The position numbers and the translations under genes are program-made. A stretch of DNA of 64,000 nucleotides from Cloeon dipterum (Eukaryota > Arthropoda > Insecta > Ephemeroptera > Baetidae), in contig NC_088789.1 of the NCBI RefSeq assembly GCF_949628265.1, forward strand, positions 3,100,001 to 3,164,000. Reading direction: 5' to 3'. This document shows positions 12,946 to 25,447 of this stretch, piece after piece. The stretch's first letter is position 1. Each line of letters starts with the position of its first letter. The notes under the pieces were generated by a model. The model searched no databases and had not been told where the DNA came from. It was given only the letters and a program-made list of their open reading frames with translations.

Positions 12946-15900
12946 CTCCGCCAACTGGTTTGGAAATTGTGGGCCACCCGAGCAACTCGAAGATTGAAGT
13001 CAACGAAAACCAGGCTCTGACGCTCGAGTGCGTGGCGTACAAAGCGAAACCGCCGCCGACCATCGTGTGGTATCGCGGCGACACGAAGCTGCCAGGTTTG
13101 TCAGCTCGAATTCCGTGCCGCGCGGGTCGTTTAATTGTGCTTTTTGTTTCACTGCAGAGAGAGACCTGAAAGTTTCTGTCACTGAAGTGCCGGATGGCGG
13201 TCACGTGAAGCGATTCGACGTCAAAAGTCGCATCACCGTCAATGTGAGTGTATTATTTTGAAGGGAGCATGTTATTGGCACAGTCCGAGCCTCGCAAATA
13301 AAAAGAAAGGAGTGTTAAACATAACGTGCCTGTTGCAGCCGACGAAGAGCGACGATTACTCTGAATACAAGTGCGAGGCGCAGCATGAGGCGCTCGCCAG
13401 GGAGTACCCGCTGAACACCAAGGTGCAGCTGTCAGTTCTGTGTAAGTGCGAATTAGCCTGCGACCATCCCCTGTTGAGCGGCTCTAATTTCACGCTCCGT
13501 GTTTGCAGACCCCCCAGGTGAACCCCACATCGACGGCTACTCGGAGGGCGAAACCATCCGCAGAGGCCAGCATGTGGAACTGACGTGCCGCTCGCGTGGC
13601 GGCAATCCGCCGGCCCAGCTCGTGTGGTACAGGAACGACGTGCAGGTGAATATGATGTACCACTCCAAGGGCCGCTACTCGGAGAACATCTACAAGTTTG
13701 TGGCCAAGGCTTCGGACAACGGCGCTCGCTTCCGGTGCGAGGCGAGCAACGTCAGGAGCGTCAAACCACTCAAGGCGGAGGTCCAACTCACCGTCTACTG
13801 TGAGTAGCGATTCTTTCAAAATGAGCTTATCCGTAAATTATTTCCCAAACTCTTTCCGAAAAGTTTCCTTATTACCGCGAAGCGGCAGAACGAATGGCCT
13901 TTTAGGCTGGTCGATAATCAATTTTGTCAATTAGCCCGGAGGAGGATGAGTTGCATCCTCCTCAATTCCGTAGAGTGGTTTTAAAAATATCCTCCTCTTT
14001 GCACGCGCCACGAAACCAATTACCACTTGACTAATGCACCGCCTGGTTTCAAATTGCAGTCGCCCCCGCCCAAGTGACAACCTCTGGACCGACCGAGGGC
14101 AAAGTAGGCGACACCCTGCAAATCACTTGCACCACGGCCAACTCGAACCCGCCCGCCGAAATTAAGTGGGTGGTGAACGGAAAGAAGCGGCCAAACACGA
14201 CCAACAATAGGACCGAGTCGCCGGAAGGAGGGTGGGTCACGTCCAGCAACCTCAACATCACGATCCCTGCTGGAGGGCAAAAGTCGCTCACCGTTTTGTG
14301 CCACGGAAGCAACCAGCACCTCTCTGAAAACCTCGTTTCCACGCACAGCATCAACATATTGTGTAGGTTTTTCGTTGAAATTGCAACGCTTTGAATTAAA
14401 AATATTTAATACAGATCCACCTGGCGAGCCGTTCATCACTGGCTATGTTTCTGATTCGAGTGTGGCCGCAGGAACCACCCAGAAAATGGCATGCATCTCC
14501 TCTGGAGGCCACCCTTTGGCTACCCTGTCGTGGTACAAGAACGACAAAAAGGTTTCTTCACTTGCACTGCTTGTTATATATGTCTTACCTAACCTTGCTT
14601 TTGTTTTGTAGATACCTAGCATTACCAAAGAAATGGACAAATCAGTGACAGCTGAGATTACTTTCGTTGTGAACCAAACTGACAATGAAGCTCGGTACAG
14701 ATGTGAAGCTACCAATTCTGCGACGGAGGTGCCCTTGATTGATACAAGAATCATGCACGTCTACTGTAAGTAGCATAAAATATTTTACTCTCGATTTTGA
14801 AGTATTAATTTAAACGCAATCACCAGACAAACCAGAGCATGTGGTGATTCGTCAGGATCCGCCGAAGCTGAAACCTGGCCAGAAAGCGAACCTGACTTGC
14901 GATAGCAGTGCGAGCAACCCTCCTGCCACCCTTTCTTGGTGGAGAGCTGGCATTCCAGTGAGCGCCGAACCTGGTGCAATCACCTTTTCCAACGGACCTG
15001 GGCTCTACGGTGGCAAAACCTCTTCGAGCACCCTCTCCTTGAATGTTGAGGCTGACGTCGATGGACTCACATACATCTGTCAAGCCCACAACGCAGAACT
15101 TGGCGAAAGCGTGAACCAAGCATTGACCCTGAATATTGTTTGTAAGTATATGATTTTGATTTGAATTTAGATATTTTACCTGTGCTCAATTCCGCAGACA
15201 AACCAGTGTTTGACGGAGAACCTAGCTCTGGAATGCGCCAGGTGACTGTCATTGAAGGAGAACAGGGCCACATTTCCTTCAGCGCAAGAGGAAACCCGCC
15301 AGAACTGACCTTCATGTGGTCATTGGACAACAAACCGTACAAGCCATCAGCACGAGCCCTCGTGGAAGGTGCCTCCCTCAACCTAAGCACCGTGCGACGG
15401 GAAGATGCTGGCGTCTACAGTCTGCATGCCACCAATTCTGAAGGCTCCTCCTCCAGCAAAGTGCAACTGGTGGTCAAATACTCTCCGAAAATCACGCCAG
15501 GCCTCAGTGTGGTGATGGTTGAGGAGAGCGAGAATGCCACTTTGACGTGCAAAGCTGACGCCGTGCCGCTAAGCCAGGAGCACTTCAGCTGGAAAAGAGG
15601 CGGCGCGAATGTGAAAGAGCGAGCCTCTGTCACCTTCGCCAACGGCTCGTCCGTGCTGAAAATCCACGCGGCCACCAAAAAGGACATGGGGCAGTACGAG
15701 TGCATAGTCAACAACGGCATTGGCGCCGTGGCCAAGGCGAATGTGACCCTGCTGATCAAGCACAAGCCTGAGTTCATAGTCACGCCAGACATTGCAAAAT
15801 CTGCCGCTAAGGACGGAAAAGAAGCGCGGCTGGTGTGCAGGGCGAAGGGAGCGCCGCAGATCAACTTCCAGTGGTCTAAGAATAAGAAGCAAATCAACGC

Positions 15901-18719
15901 CAACACCTCTGAGAGATACATCACGGCCGTCAACAAGGTAACTATTTTACTTTTCATAATCAAATAATTTTTTCTCAAATCTTAACAGTAAAAACTGCCA
16001 AAGTTATTGCTATGCACTTGGATTTTCATAAATGTTTTTATTGCTCTTCCAGCTGGATGAACTGACTTATGAGAGCACCCTAGTCATCAAGTCTGTGAAG
16101 TATAATGACTTTGGACCTTATGAATGCACCGCTAGAAACATCATGGGATTTGAAAATCACAACATCAAGCTTGAAGTCACGTCAAAGCCCGATCCTCCAG
16201 TGTCCATGTCAGTGGTGAACATCACTCATAACAGTATTACCATCGCCTGGGTGCCTGGCTTCAATGGAGGCTTGCCGCAATCCTATATCATTCAGTACAG
16301 GAGAATCGGCACCGAGTCGTAAGTTTTCTTTATCCTTGTGTGGAGGCGCGTGTGCAATGAATCCTGTCAATTCCAGCAAAAACCAGGTCAACGTGATCCC
16401 CTTGAACAGCACAAGCCAGGAAATCACAGGCCTGATGCTCGGCACCGAGTATGAGATTTTGATGTGGTCCAAAAACGAGCTGGGTGAGAGCCAGCCAGTG
16501 AGAAATGCTGTCAGAAGTACTACACTGAGTGAGTGTTTGCCTTGAAAGCTTCTCGATTTTATTTCTTATACTAATATCTTAAGAATTAGGACCTGGGGTA
16601 TACCCATGTAAAAAGAATTATTTTAGTTTTAAAAAGTTGCTTTTGGCTTCTGCTTTGATTTCTTTTCCTTTTTGCTAACTAACATTTGGCCCCCTTTGCA
16701 CTCCCATTACACACAAATAACTCGCCAAACTCACACACACACACACACACAATCGCCCCATAAACTGCAAACCCCCATCCCTTCAAGTAGATTATTTTTC
16801 CTGTGTGTACAAAAATTTGAATCCTGGTGACGGCTCCTGTAAATTGACGCTTGCCTCTTTCTCTCTGTCTGTCCTGTCTGCGTAGACACGGCGCCCCCCA
16901 CCTTGGCGCCGCCCCCTTCGTCGGCGCCAGGGCACGGAGCGCCGTCGCCCTCCTCCCCCTCGTCGCCGCCGCCCGCCCTGGTTGCCGGGGTGGCCTTGTG
17001 TGCTGTACTCTTGGTGCTTCCCCTGGTGGTGGGTCTTTGCTACTGCGTGTCCCGGCGCAGGAGAAAGAACAACAGATTGCTCACAGGTGAGTCTTTTCTC
17101 TCGTGTTCCCAGGGGAGAGTCCGAGCGCCGAGCACGAGCGCCGCCTGCAGGAGGTGCTCAGGGAGCAGGGCGCCTTGCCGCGCCTCGTCATCACAGCCGT
17201 CGCCTCCACGGCGGCCGTGCTCGTGTTTGTCAACATCCTGGTGGTGCTCTGCGTGCTCAGGCACCGCCAGAGCAAGAAGCAGCGCAAACCGTCAGGTGGA
17301 ATGATTATTTTGCTCTCGGCCTGGTGGTGGACAAGCAATTCGCATTTTTTTTTTTTTATCAAAATGGGAATATTCAGTCAGTGCTGGTCCTCAGATTTAT
17401 TCAGTTTTCGGGTTTAAAATGTTTGGGGGAAACCACACTGACTTGGTCCTGTTAATCTTTTGCTAATATTTATTTAACCTCAACAGGTGCAAGTGAACAA
17501 GGGAGCAACAAAAGTGGCAACATTGAAATGTATGCACCAAGTAGCTTCAATGAGACTGTGACTGGAGAGACTTTGAGCTCTATTTCTGAGAAAAGTGAGA
17601 CTTACTCCAACGGAGAAGCTGTTGAGGAATTCATTGTAAGTGACACATTTAGAAATTGGTTACTGTCAAACATTTCTTAATTTCAATAGAAAATATTTGT
17701 GCAACTCAAACCAAGCTTGCTGAAAACTAGAATCTACATTTTTAAGTGTAAATTTTGAAATCCGCATTCAGTTCATTTAATTAAAAAAAAACGTTTATTG
17801 CTTTATGTTCCCTGTTTATTTAATTTTTATTATACTCATTTTATATAATATATTGGCATGTGCTTGAGTAATCTCAAGACACCCGTCCTTCCCCTTGAAA
17901 GTCTCAGCCATAAATCAGTGCATGTCAATGTGTCCCCAACTCACGAGTAGACCCCCCGAGTCACGAACCCCGCATGAAATAGCGTTGGTGTTGTGTGTGT
18001 CAGGAACAAGGCTCGAAGCGTGCAGCCAGCACTTACCTGATTGACCAGGTGGAGCCGCCGGCGCAGTATGCAGGCTACATGCACCCCGGCAGCCGCCAGA
18101 GCACCCTCACCAGGCAGCACAAGCCAGTCGTGCCCAACCAGGAGCTCGACCAGGAGGCTGTCTACGTCGACTCTCTCCGCAGAAACGCTTACAACCACTC
18201 TATTGGTAAGAACGCCCACGTTTCGTATTTTTTTTTAATTTTATTAAAAAGTTTATCAGAATTAAATTTCATGTTATGAATCGCTATTTTGTGGGAACTA
18301 AAAAGCCGTTTAAAAATAATATCTATGAATTGAAGTTTCCACTTGTGATAAGCTAATTAAATAAAAAAATCCCAATTTTATTTTAAATTTTAACTCTATT
18401 ATCATGTCTAGGGGAACACAAGGGCTACCACCCTGCTCCGCCCCCGGAGCTGGACCCGTCTGCGTACTACCCTCAGGAGCGTTACTACCCTCCGCCCCCG
18501 GGGCCATTCAGCCGGCCGGCGCTGGGCAACGGCTTGACCCACCGCCACGTGGTGCCGCCGCCTGACGTGACCATGCTGGTGCACACGGCCAACGGACCCG
18601 TGGTGCCCAGGATGCCCCCCAAAGTGCCCTCGACGCCGACGTCGCACCTCACCACTTTCGCCCAGCCGCACCCAGCGGCCGAAGGACGCAGCCTCGAGAC
18701 TGAAGGCCACCTTGTCTAG
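12946..18719 (+). CDS. hbs/sns: Nephrin/Sns/Hibris-like Ig-superfamily adhesion receptor (5' end outside window)
   Basis: Type I membrane receptor for cell recognition. In insects this family (Sns, Hibris; vertebrate nephrin) binds Kirre/Roughest partners in myoblast fusion, nephrocyte slit diaphragms and cell sorting. Exons: 12946-13095, 13158-13243, 13339-13441, 13509-13799, 14060-14362, 14415-14551, 14612-14765, 14827-15141, 15198-15937, 16053-16319, 16378-16528, 16886-17086 or 17113-17295, 17487-17635, 18004-18205, 18412-18719. They encode about eight C2-type Ig domains (repeated TCxxxxNPPAxxxW signatures), one FN3 domain (PDPPVSMSVVNITHNSITIAW onward), one membrane span and a cytoplasmic tail. 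Domain-border introns are phase 1, as usual for Ig genes. The tail has several tyrosines (ETYSNGE, YAGYM, AYYPQERYYPPPP) and polyproline stretches suited to SH2/SH3 adaptors, and it ends in EGHLV. An N-terminal Ig domain and signal peptide are expected upstream. The choice between Sns and Hibris is not settled. Confidence 0.9.
16732..16751. repeat. (CA)n microsatellite
   Basis: Run of about ten CA units in the 357-base intron just before the alternative transmembrane exons. CA repeats in introns can act as hnRNP L-type splicing elements, so the position may matter for exon choice. That role is inference. Confidence 0.75.
16886..17086 (+). other. Alternative exon A: Pro/Ser-rich stalk plus transmembrane segment
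   Basis: 201 bases, phase 1 at both ends. It encodes an extracellular stalk rich in Pro, Ser and Ala, then a hydrophobic span (LVAGVALCAVLLVLPLVVGL) and a basic stop-transfer segment (RRRRKNN). Acceptor TGCGTAG at 16885; donor GTGAGT at 17087. Part of the nephrin-like gene. Confidence 0.8.
17113..17295 (+). other. Alternative exon B: second version of the stalk and transmembrane segment
   Basis: 183 bases, phase 1 at both ends. It encodes a charged stalk (EHERRLQEVLREQGALPR), a hydrophobic span (LVITAVASTAAVLVFVNILV) and a basic stop-transfer run (RHRQSKKQRK). The acceptor lies only 26 bases after the donor of exon A, so the two exons cannot both be spliced into one transcript. The LPR-then-hydrophobic layout looks more like the usual Sns/nephrin membrane exon. 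Confidence 0.8.
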
Positions 18720-20200
18720 TTGTTGTGCCAGCCGCACTGAGATATCCCGTGAGAAGGAGACAACTAGCGACGAATCGCGTGGTGCCGAAAATACCAAAAC
18801 CTTTATCTAATTTAACTGCGACTACTGTTAAAGATGTATTAAATTTGTAATGTCTCTGAAACGATGATCTGCAAACAAACTCGAGAGCTGTGCGCGAGAC
18901 GGACCGTCTGCTCGCTCTCCTTGTCTTTTCTAGTTTCCTCTGTCTCGCGCTGTTTGAGTTTGTTTAGTCACAAGAATCAAAGAATGCCCTGTTCGCTTTG
19001 GTTTGTTATTATTTTAAGGTGTACAATTGACAAATTAGGAAGCTGTATCGTGCTACGCTGTAATTTTTGATTGTGTTTAAATTAAAACCTACATTTTTGA
19101 TAATGTAATGAGTAAGACTTGGGTTTGACAAGAGATTCCCCTCTTTTCATCAACTGGATGCATTTTGTCAAAACATTTCATTTGTTTGTAATTAATTATA
19201 TTTCACCTATTTTTGTATGCCCAATTTTTACAAAGCAGATTTCAGAGCAGTTCCGAGGAAGACGCGATGTGATGTGCAAAATTTCTCATCTTTGCACCAA
19301 AAAGCGATCGATATTCCCATGATATAAATGATGAAAGTGCTCAAATGGATCTCAAGTCAAGAACAAATGGTTTCGACCTACGCTTGGACGATTTGCAGAA
19401 TCAAGTGCTTCACTGTTACTCTTTTGCGGATATGACGAGACGTAGAGTCACTCACACGAACAATCCAACAATGAACTGAACCCTTGTTCACTAGTGTTAA
19501 AATTACGACAGGATATTAAGGAGGGGAGAAGCATTATTGAGGAATGCATTCAATTGACACCGAGTCAGTGATTTTTGTACATTTTTAGTTCTCTGTGACG
19601 CTGCTGAGAAAATATGTCAGATTTATGTGGCATGTGTAGGACGATTTCTTGCTTTTTGGTTAATTTATTTGTGCGCGTGCAAGTGAAAACCCATTTCCTT
19701 CCTCTCACCCAAGAAGGAAGAATCATTATTAATTGAGGCTAGCAGTGGAATCGAATGGACCGTCCGGGAAGTCGTCGATCGATCGATGAGACAGAAATTG
19801 CTCACTGAATATATAGACAGCGTGCTCTTCGCGAGTGGTTTCGTTCCCAGTTTTATTGCTTCGAGAACTCTGGAGTCCCCACTGGTCCATTGTTGCTTGT
19901 GAAACGAATCATCTAGTTTATTTTTTACGTTTTTGAAAGCATGTCGAGAGAAGCGAGAATGTTAAAATAAAATGAAATCCAGAAAGCAAGCTGGAGGTTA
20001 AGGGGAGAACTCACCGTCTTTTAAAATGCGCAGATGATAAATCGAAAATTGTCTCTCTGTTTTAAGTAGCGTGACCAAAGACAAATAAAAGATGGAAACA
20101 CACAAACTTGTATGATAAAATTTACAGATACGATGAATTGATGAATGCCCCAGTGATTGGGCGTCGTTTTTTGAATAAAATATGTACAGGGTATAATGAT
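18720..20200 (+). other. Probable 3' UTR of the nephrin-like gene, then non-coding DNA
   Basis: After the TAG stop there is no protein-like frame. Candidate poly(A) signals are ATTAAA at 18838 and 19081 and AATAAA at 19966, so the UTR may be anything from about 0.1 to 1.3 kb. From about 20,200 to 21,300 nothing was recognised. Confidence 0.5.
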
Positions 20201-21399
20201 TGTTAAAAAACATTTATGCTTTGTTTCACTTCACCAAAAATTCCCTATTTCCACAATTTCCATGATAGAGCTAAGCTGCGTATGCAGTAATTGAACTGGA
20301 AATCAATCAAATCTTGGAACTCAACGATAATCAAAAAGCTATTTCATCAAAATAAATGCTATTCCCATTTGCCTTACGAAGGGAATCATCTCTGCTATCC
20401 TTATAACTTATATATAGCTATGAATTTTAGACACTTGACTATTTTTTATGAGCTTCTGATCGTTGCGGAATTGCTAAATAAGCACGAATCATGCGATTTT
20501 AAGCCATTTAAAGTATACTTCATATTGTTGAAAACCATCCAAAAGGTGTCTAAAACCATCTATATTGGCTATAAAAGCCGAAGAAAAGGCATTAATTTAT
20601 AGCATAATATAAATTTTAATTTTAGCGCAATGGTTTCATTTTTAGCGAAATACATATTTTAGATAATTAAATTTACTATTTTTTTTTATTCTAAGTGGTT
20701 TTTACACATGCGTAAGTAAGTAGGTTAGACCTGTCAAAAAAGTTAGAACTGATTCTTGATTTATTTAGACTGCTTTCATATTCAATTTCCGTATTAGAAT
20801 TATATGTTTTAACATATTTAAATCATTAATATATCTCTGGCAACGTGGACAAATTTACGTCTCGTTCGTTTTGGTGGTTATTTAGTAAGTTAAGTAAAGA
20901 GTTCAAATCATTTTCAAAATTGAGTGAAAATCACTCTTCGAATTCTCTATGAATATAATTAAGTGTAGACGGCTTAAACGATATCTTTCAACCGCCTAAT
21001 AAAAGATTGCTCTTAAAAAACAGTGTAAATATAGTAGACTATTTTATTGGAAAAAAATCAAAAAATAACCGCCCAACTTATTCAGTTCATGCGCTCTCAT
21101 TGCTCATTCTGTCATTCTGATTGCCTTTCCCGCAGCGGGAAGTTATTCAAAAAAACAGGCTTTCGGCAATCACCTCGCGCTTGGCCGATAGATGGCTCGA
21201 GAGTCGCTACTCTGCTCACATATTTACGCAGCGCTAAGGCCGCAAGGAAGAGTTAGATTCATAACAATAACAAAATAAATATATATACGAAGAATACGAA
21301 GACCAGAGTCAGCCCTAAAAGCTAGCCACGAGCACTGAATAAATTGGAAAAGTTGGACGTTAAACTGAATTATCTGATCTTCCATATAGGTTCATTGCC

Positions 21400-23129
21400 A
21401 GTAAGCCTATTTTTTATATTTTTGATATACATAAATTTATCTTTATGACGTATGAGACATACAATTTAATATGTATCATGCATGACATGTGGACGACATA
21501 AAATAAAATCAATTATTATAATTTCACTGGATAGATTTACATTATGTATAAATATAAGAAATTCTGATAAAATGACAAATCGTTGTACAAAATAATGCAC
21601 CTCACATCTGCAACAAATTATTGAAATTTATAAAAAAAAAATCACATTTTAAATCATTTTTCTTTCAGTGATCACTTGGAGTGCATGCCGCAAATTGTGG
21701 CCGTCATCATTCACAACAAGCAAACAAGATTTAGCTTTCCTCAAGGGCTTTTGCCAACGAATCCTCGGTAGCAACAAATTTTACCACGGTCAAAGTGGTC
21801 TTAGTTTGGACGAAGGAGACAGTGATGAAGTTAGCAATGCAAGTCAGCCTAAAAGGATCTTGAGGATCGCCGTCATTGGTCTTCCAAATGCAGGGAAAAG
21901 CACCTTGATTAACCAAATCATGGAACGAAGGGTCAGTATCAATCTTAGATAAATTAATTATTGTTATGTACATAACTGTAATAAACTATCTACCTTCATC
22001 ACCACAGGTTTGTGCAACATCGATGAAGGTGCACACGACAGACAGGAAGGCTAGGGCGATTGACAACACAGGAAACACGCAGCTCGTGTTTTTAGACACC
22101 CCTGGTTTGGTGACCCAAGCCGAGATAAAAAGGTATATAGCTTCCCAGTTGCATAAAATATGTTTATTAATTGAACCCGTGTTATTTCAGGCACTCTCTT
22201 CAGCCATCATTTTCACTAGCCCCTCTGGAGTCTGTCAAGGAGGCAGATATGGTTACCGTTGTGCATGATGTGTCAAACAAATGGACAAGGGATTTCCTTC
22301 ACAGAAAATTGTTGTTTCTGCTCAACGAATTTCCAGACAAACACTCAATTTTAATTCTGAACAAGGTGAATTTTCCCACTGATAGACCCTTCGGCTTGAT
22401 AGACGAATTTCTATCTCATTGCAGGTGGACGCACTGAAAAATAAAAGATTCCTGCTTGGTCTCACTGAGAAGCTGACTAAAGGACGGTTGAAGAGCTTGA
22501 ATTGTGGCAATGACGATGAAAAGATTGAATACAATCCAAACGATGTGGGGTGGGGAAAGTTTTCTGAGATTTTCATGGTTTCTGCGCTTACAGGAGAGGG
22601 TGTTGGAGACATAAAGGTAATGATTTGTTCTCTCAATTTCAAATTACAACAATTGGCTCGTTTAGGAGTACATGATCCAAAACGCTAGACTCTCGCCGTG
22701 GCTGTTCGATTCCGGCACTTTTACAGACCAGCAAAGCCAGCAATTGGTTGAAGACGCAGTGAGGGAAAAGTTGCTCGATAATTTGCCCCAGGAAATTCCA
22801 TACAACGTCTCTTCAAAAATGGAGTTTTTCGCTCACACTGATGCAGGTAATAAAGAAGACCTTTAACAAGCATTGTTTACAAATTTTACTCCAATTTTCC
22901 AGGACTTCTGTGCATTTCCGTCGTTGTCATTTGCAAGTTTAAGAGACATCAGAAGATGCTGTTGGGGCACGGAGGCAATCGGGTCCGCATTATAGCTAAA
23001 GAGGCAGAGCAGTCTTTGGCCAATTGTTACAGATGCCCTGTCAAACTGAATATTGTAGTAGAATGCAAAGAAGATCTTACTAGTCGGCCACAGAGAGAAC
23101 CTCCTAAGAAAGGTCTGCTTGAAGAGTGA
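21400..23129 (+). CDS. ERAL1: Mitochondrial GTPase Era homologue (Era-like 12S rRNA chaperone)
   Basis: Mitochondrial Era-family GTPase; the family binds small-subunit rRNA through a KH domain and helps assemble the mitoribosome. Exons: 21400 (last base of exon 1), 21669-21931, 22008-22132, 22191-22365, 22425-22616, 22666-22846, 22903-23129, giving 387 aa. GTPase motifs: G1 GLPNAGKS (about residue 70), G3 DTPGL, G4 NKVD (split by the 22365/22425 intron) and G5 SALTGEG. A C-terminal KH-like segment has the signature LGHGGNRVRIIAKEA, matching Era's GxxGxxI motif. The N-terminal ~55 residues fit a mitochondrial presequence. The start ATG is split: its A is the last base of the first exon, in the context GCC-A, and TG opens the next exon. 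An in-frame stop at 21361 rules out an upstream start. Poly(A) signal AATAAA at 23144. Confidence 0.9.
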
Positions 23130-23143
23130 TCCAGTGACTTTTC

Positions 23144-23149
23144 AATAAA
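23144..23149 (+). terminator. Poly(A) signal of the Era-like gene
   Basis: AATAAA 15 bases past the TGA stop, so the 3' UTR is very short. The next 1.2 kb (to about 24,400) is AT-rich with no recognised gene. Confidence 0.7.
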
Positions 23150-24399
23150 ATCACTCTTTTGTTATTTAAACTTTGGTGGTTTTAAATTATGTGTGCCTCT
23201 TTATTGTTTCATTTTGTGGAAACTGTCATAATTTGCATTATTAAATTTTAAGTTGCGTTCATAAAGGGAAAAACGCTTTGACAGTTGTAATTTTCAATAT
23301 TGAAACAAAATCTTAAGTTTAAATATATTCCAATTTAATCAACACAGACTTTGAACTTTTGTGTTTATTCTTTACATTGATTAAATTGTAGCATTTTTAT
23401 CAAGTGTATTTTCAAACTAAAAGAAAAGAGCAGAAACGGAAATTATCCAAATTAATGTCATTATTTGGACTCAAAACAAAGATAATAATAACATGGTATC
23501 AATTGAGCTGTCGTATATTTCGCGGGATGTCGATGTGCTCTCAGATAAGGTTTTTTACTATTATATTTTTATTTATCTCTAAAACAAAAATATTATTTAC
23601 AATCTACAAATTGTACAAATCTATATAAATGCACTAGCGTATTTTAACGTATTGAATGGCACTAACACCATGGCAAACCTTTGAAAATTCGCTGACTGCA
23701 AGGCCAAATAATAATAATTAATAAGCTGTCTCAATCGCACTTGTAATGCATTCTCAAACCCTGTCATGTCCATTTAAATGTTCTTAGCGTTCTGTGTATA
23801 TCAGCACAGGACGCGCGCGATTAGAATACAATAATAATTAATTCGATCAAAGACGTGAGAGAGAGAGAGAAAAGAATATAATCAAGAGGTCGCACAATCA
23901 AGCTAAATGATGTCACGTTCCAGCTACGGAGGCACGATCGAGGCGATCCGATTTATTATTTTCTCGCTTTCCTCCGCGGCTCGACACCTCGGCAGAATAC
24001 CAATTCGTCAAGTTCACATTAGTAAATATTATAATATACACCCGTTGTATGTACACGCGACGCAAATGGTGCAATGCCGTAAATAGAGTGCGGCGCAATT
24101 GCAGGACGGCTGCCTCTTTTACTAATGAGCAATAATAAGAGTTAAAAAAAGAAAACTCGAGATCGGAAAGGCAACCATTCAGGCTCTTGAGACGAGAATA
24201 AAAAGGTAGGAACATTTTATGCGACTATGGCGACTTTTCCAGTCTTTGAAAAGATTTCCTGCAGACGACGGGACGGGAAAGTCGTGCGCGCCGTGTTGAT
24301 TCGAATCGTACATTACATAGTTCAACTTCTCGCCGCTCGCACATTCTGGTGCGCTGATCAGTTGCAGAGTTGACTCACACCGATTCCGACACCCGCACC

Positions 24400-25447
24400 A
24401 ACACTCGTTGTCCCGAATCGAGTCCACAGAAGACACAACAGCAGTGCGACTCCCCATGCAGCCGCCCGCCGTTTGGTCAATGTTGTGAATAGAGCGCCGC
24501 CGAAGAATCGAGTGCCGACCACCCGCTACCGAACGCATCCTTGAATGAATCGGGACTTCTGAGACTGGAGCTCTGCTGAAAGACCCGAAGCACCAACCAA
24601 TCCACCAGCCGAACTGCATCTGTGCTCGGTATGTAAGTCGGCCGTCGACGATTCGACACAGTGCCCGCGGAGGCGCCGAGCCGTCTCGGCGCCGCCGTGG
24701 CCTTTCTCCGCGGCCGACTCTCTTTTACTTGGGTGCGTATGCACCCAGAGGTGGGCGTGTCTTCGTTCAGTTCGCCTGTGTTTTCCTCTTGAGGTCACCA
24801 TACCCGTAGGAGACCCAGTTTCTCGTTTTGGCTGCCCAGGCTATAAAATCGGAATTCGACTTAACCTGTTGATTATCACAGTGCCTCTGTTCGAATTTTC
24901 AACAAGAGAATATATGGATGGAGTCCCAAAATTTGTGCGCATTTAGGTGCATTTTTTTCCTGTGTTTTCAGGCTAATGTTTGATGTTTGTTTGGTGGTTT
25001 CAAACTATTTTTTTTCCTGAAACCTAATTTTCTAACTTCTTTCTCTGCATTATCCATTTAATCAGGTTTCAAGTTTTTCATTATTTGAGGGAACATAAAC
25101 AATAGAATAGCGTGATAGCAATCGACTATACTGGTAATTCGGCATGAGCGCTTTTATTGTTAGTGCGGGTTTTTGTAGATTGCGTTTGGCTGTCATGGGA
25201 TCGTTGCACAAGGGTCAAGAGAGTTTCCATATTTAGTGACTGAGGAGATTATTTATTTACTAAGAAGGGTGCATTGAAATCTTGAAACCATTTTTGGGTG
25301 TTTAGATTCAAATTTTGATTTTTATTACAGGCTAATAGAAGGGGCAGTTTAAAATATACATATGTAACACCATATCAATTATGAACTTATTTAACGCTTG
25401 TGAATTAATTTTATTTCAGTTAGCGGATATAATCAACAAACAACAAA
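24400..25447 (+). other. Probable 5' untranslated exons and first intron of Mo25
   Basis: A near-perfect donor (CTCG|GTATGTAAGT) at 24,629 is followed by an acceptor (TTATTTCAG) ending at 25,419, 28 bases before the Mo25 ATG. This fits a non-coding first exon ending at 24,628. The start of that exon is not visible; its left edge here is a guess. The intron between holds no protein-like frame. Confidence 0.55.

Noticed and set aside
24179-24801. Minus-strand frames of 91-146 codons near the Mo25 5' exon
   Set aside because: They overlap one another in different frames and cover the presumed Mo25 promoter and non-coding exon; no family resemblance.
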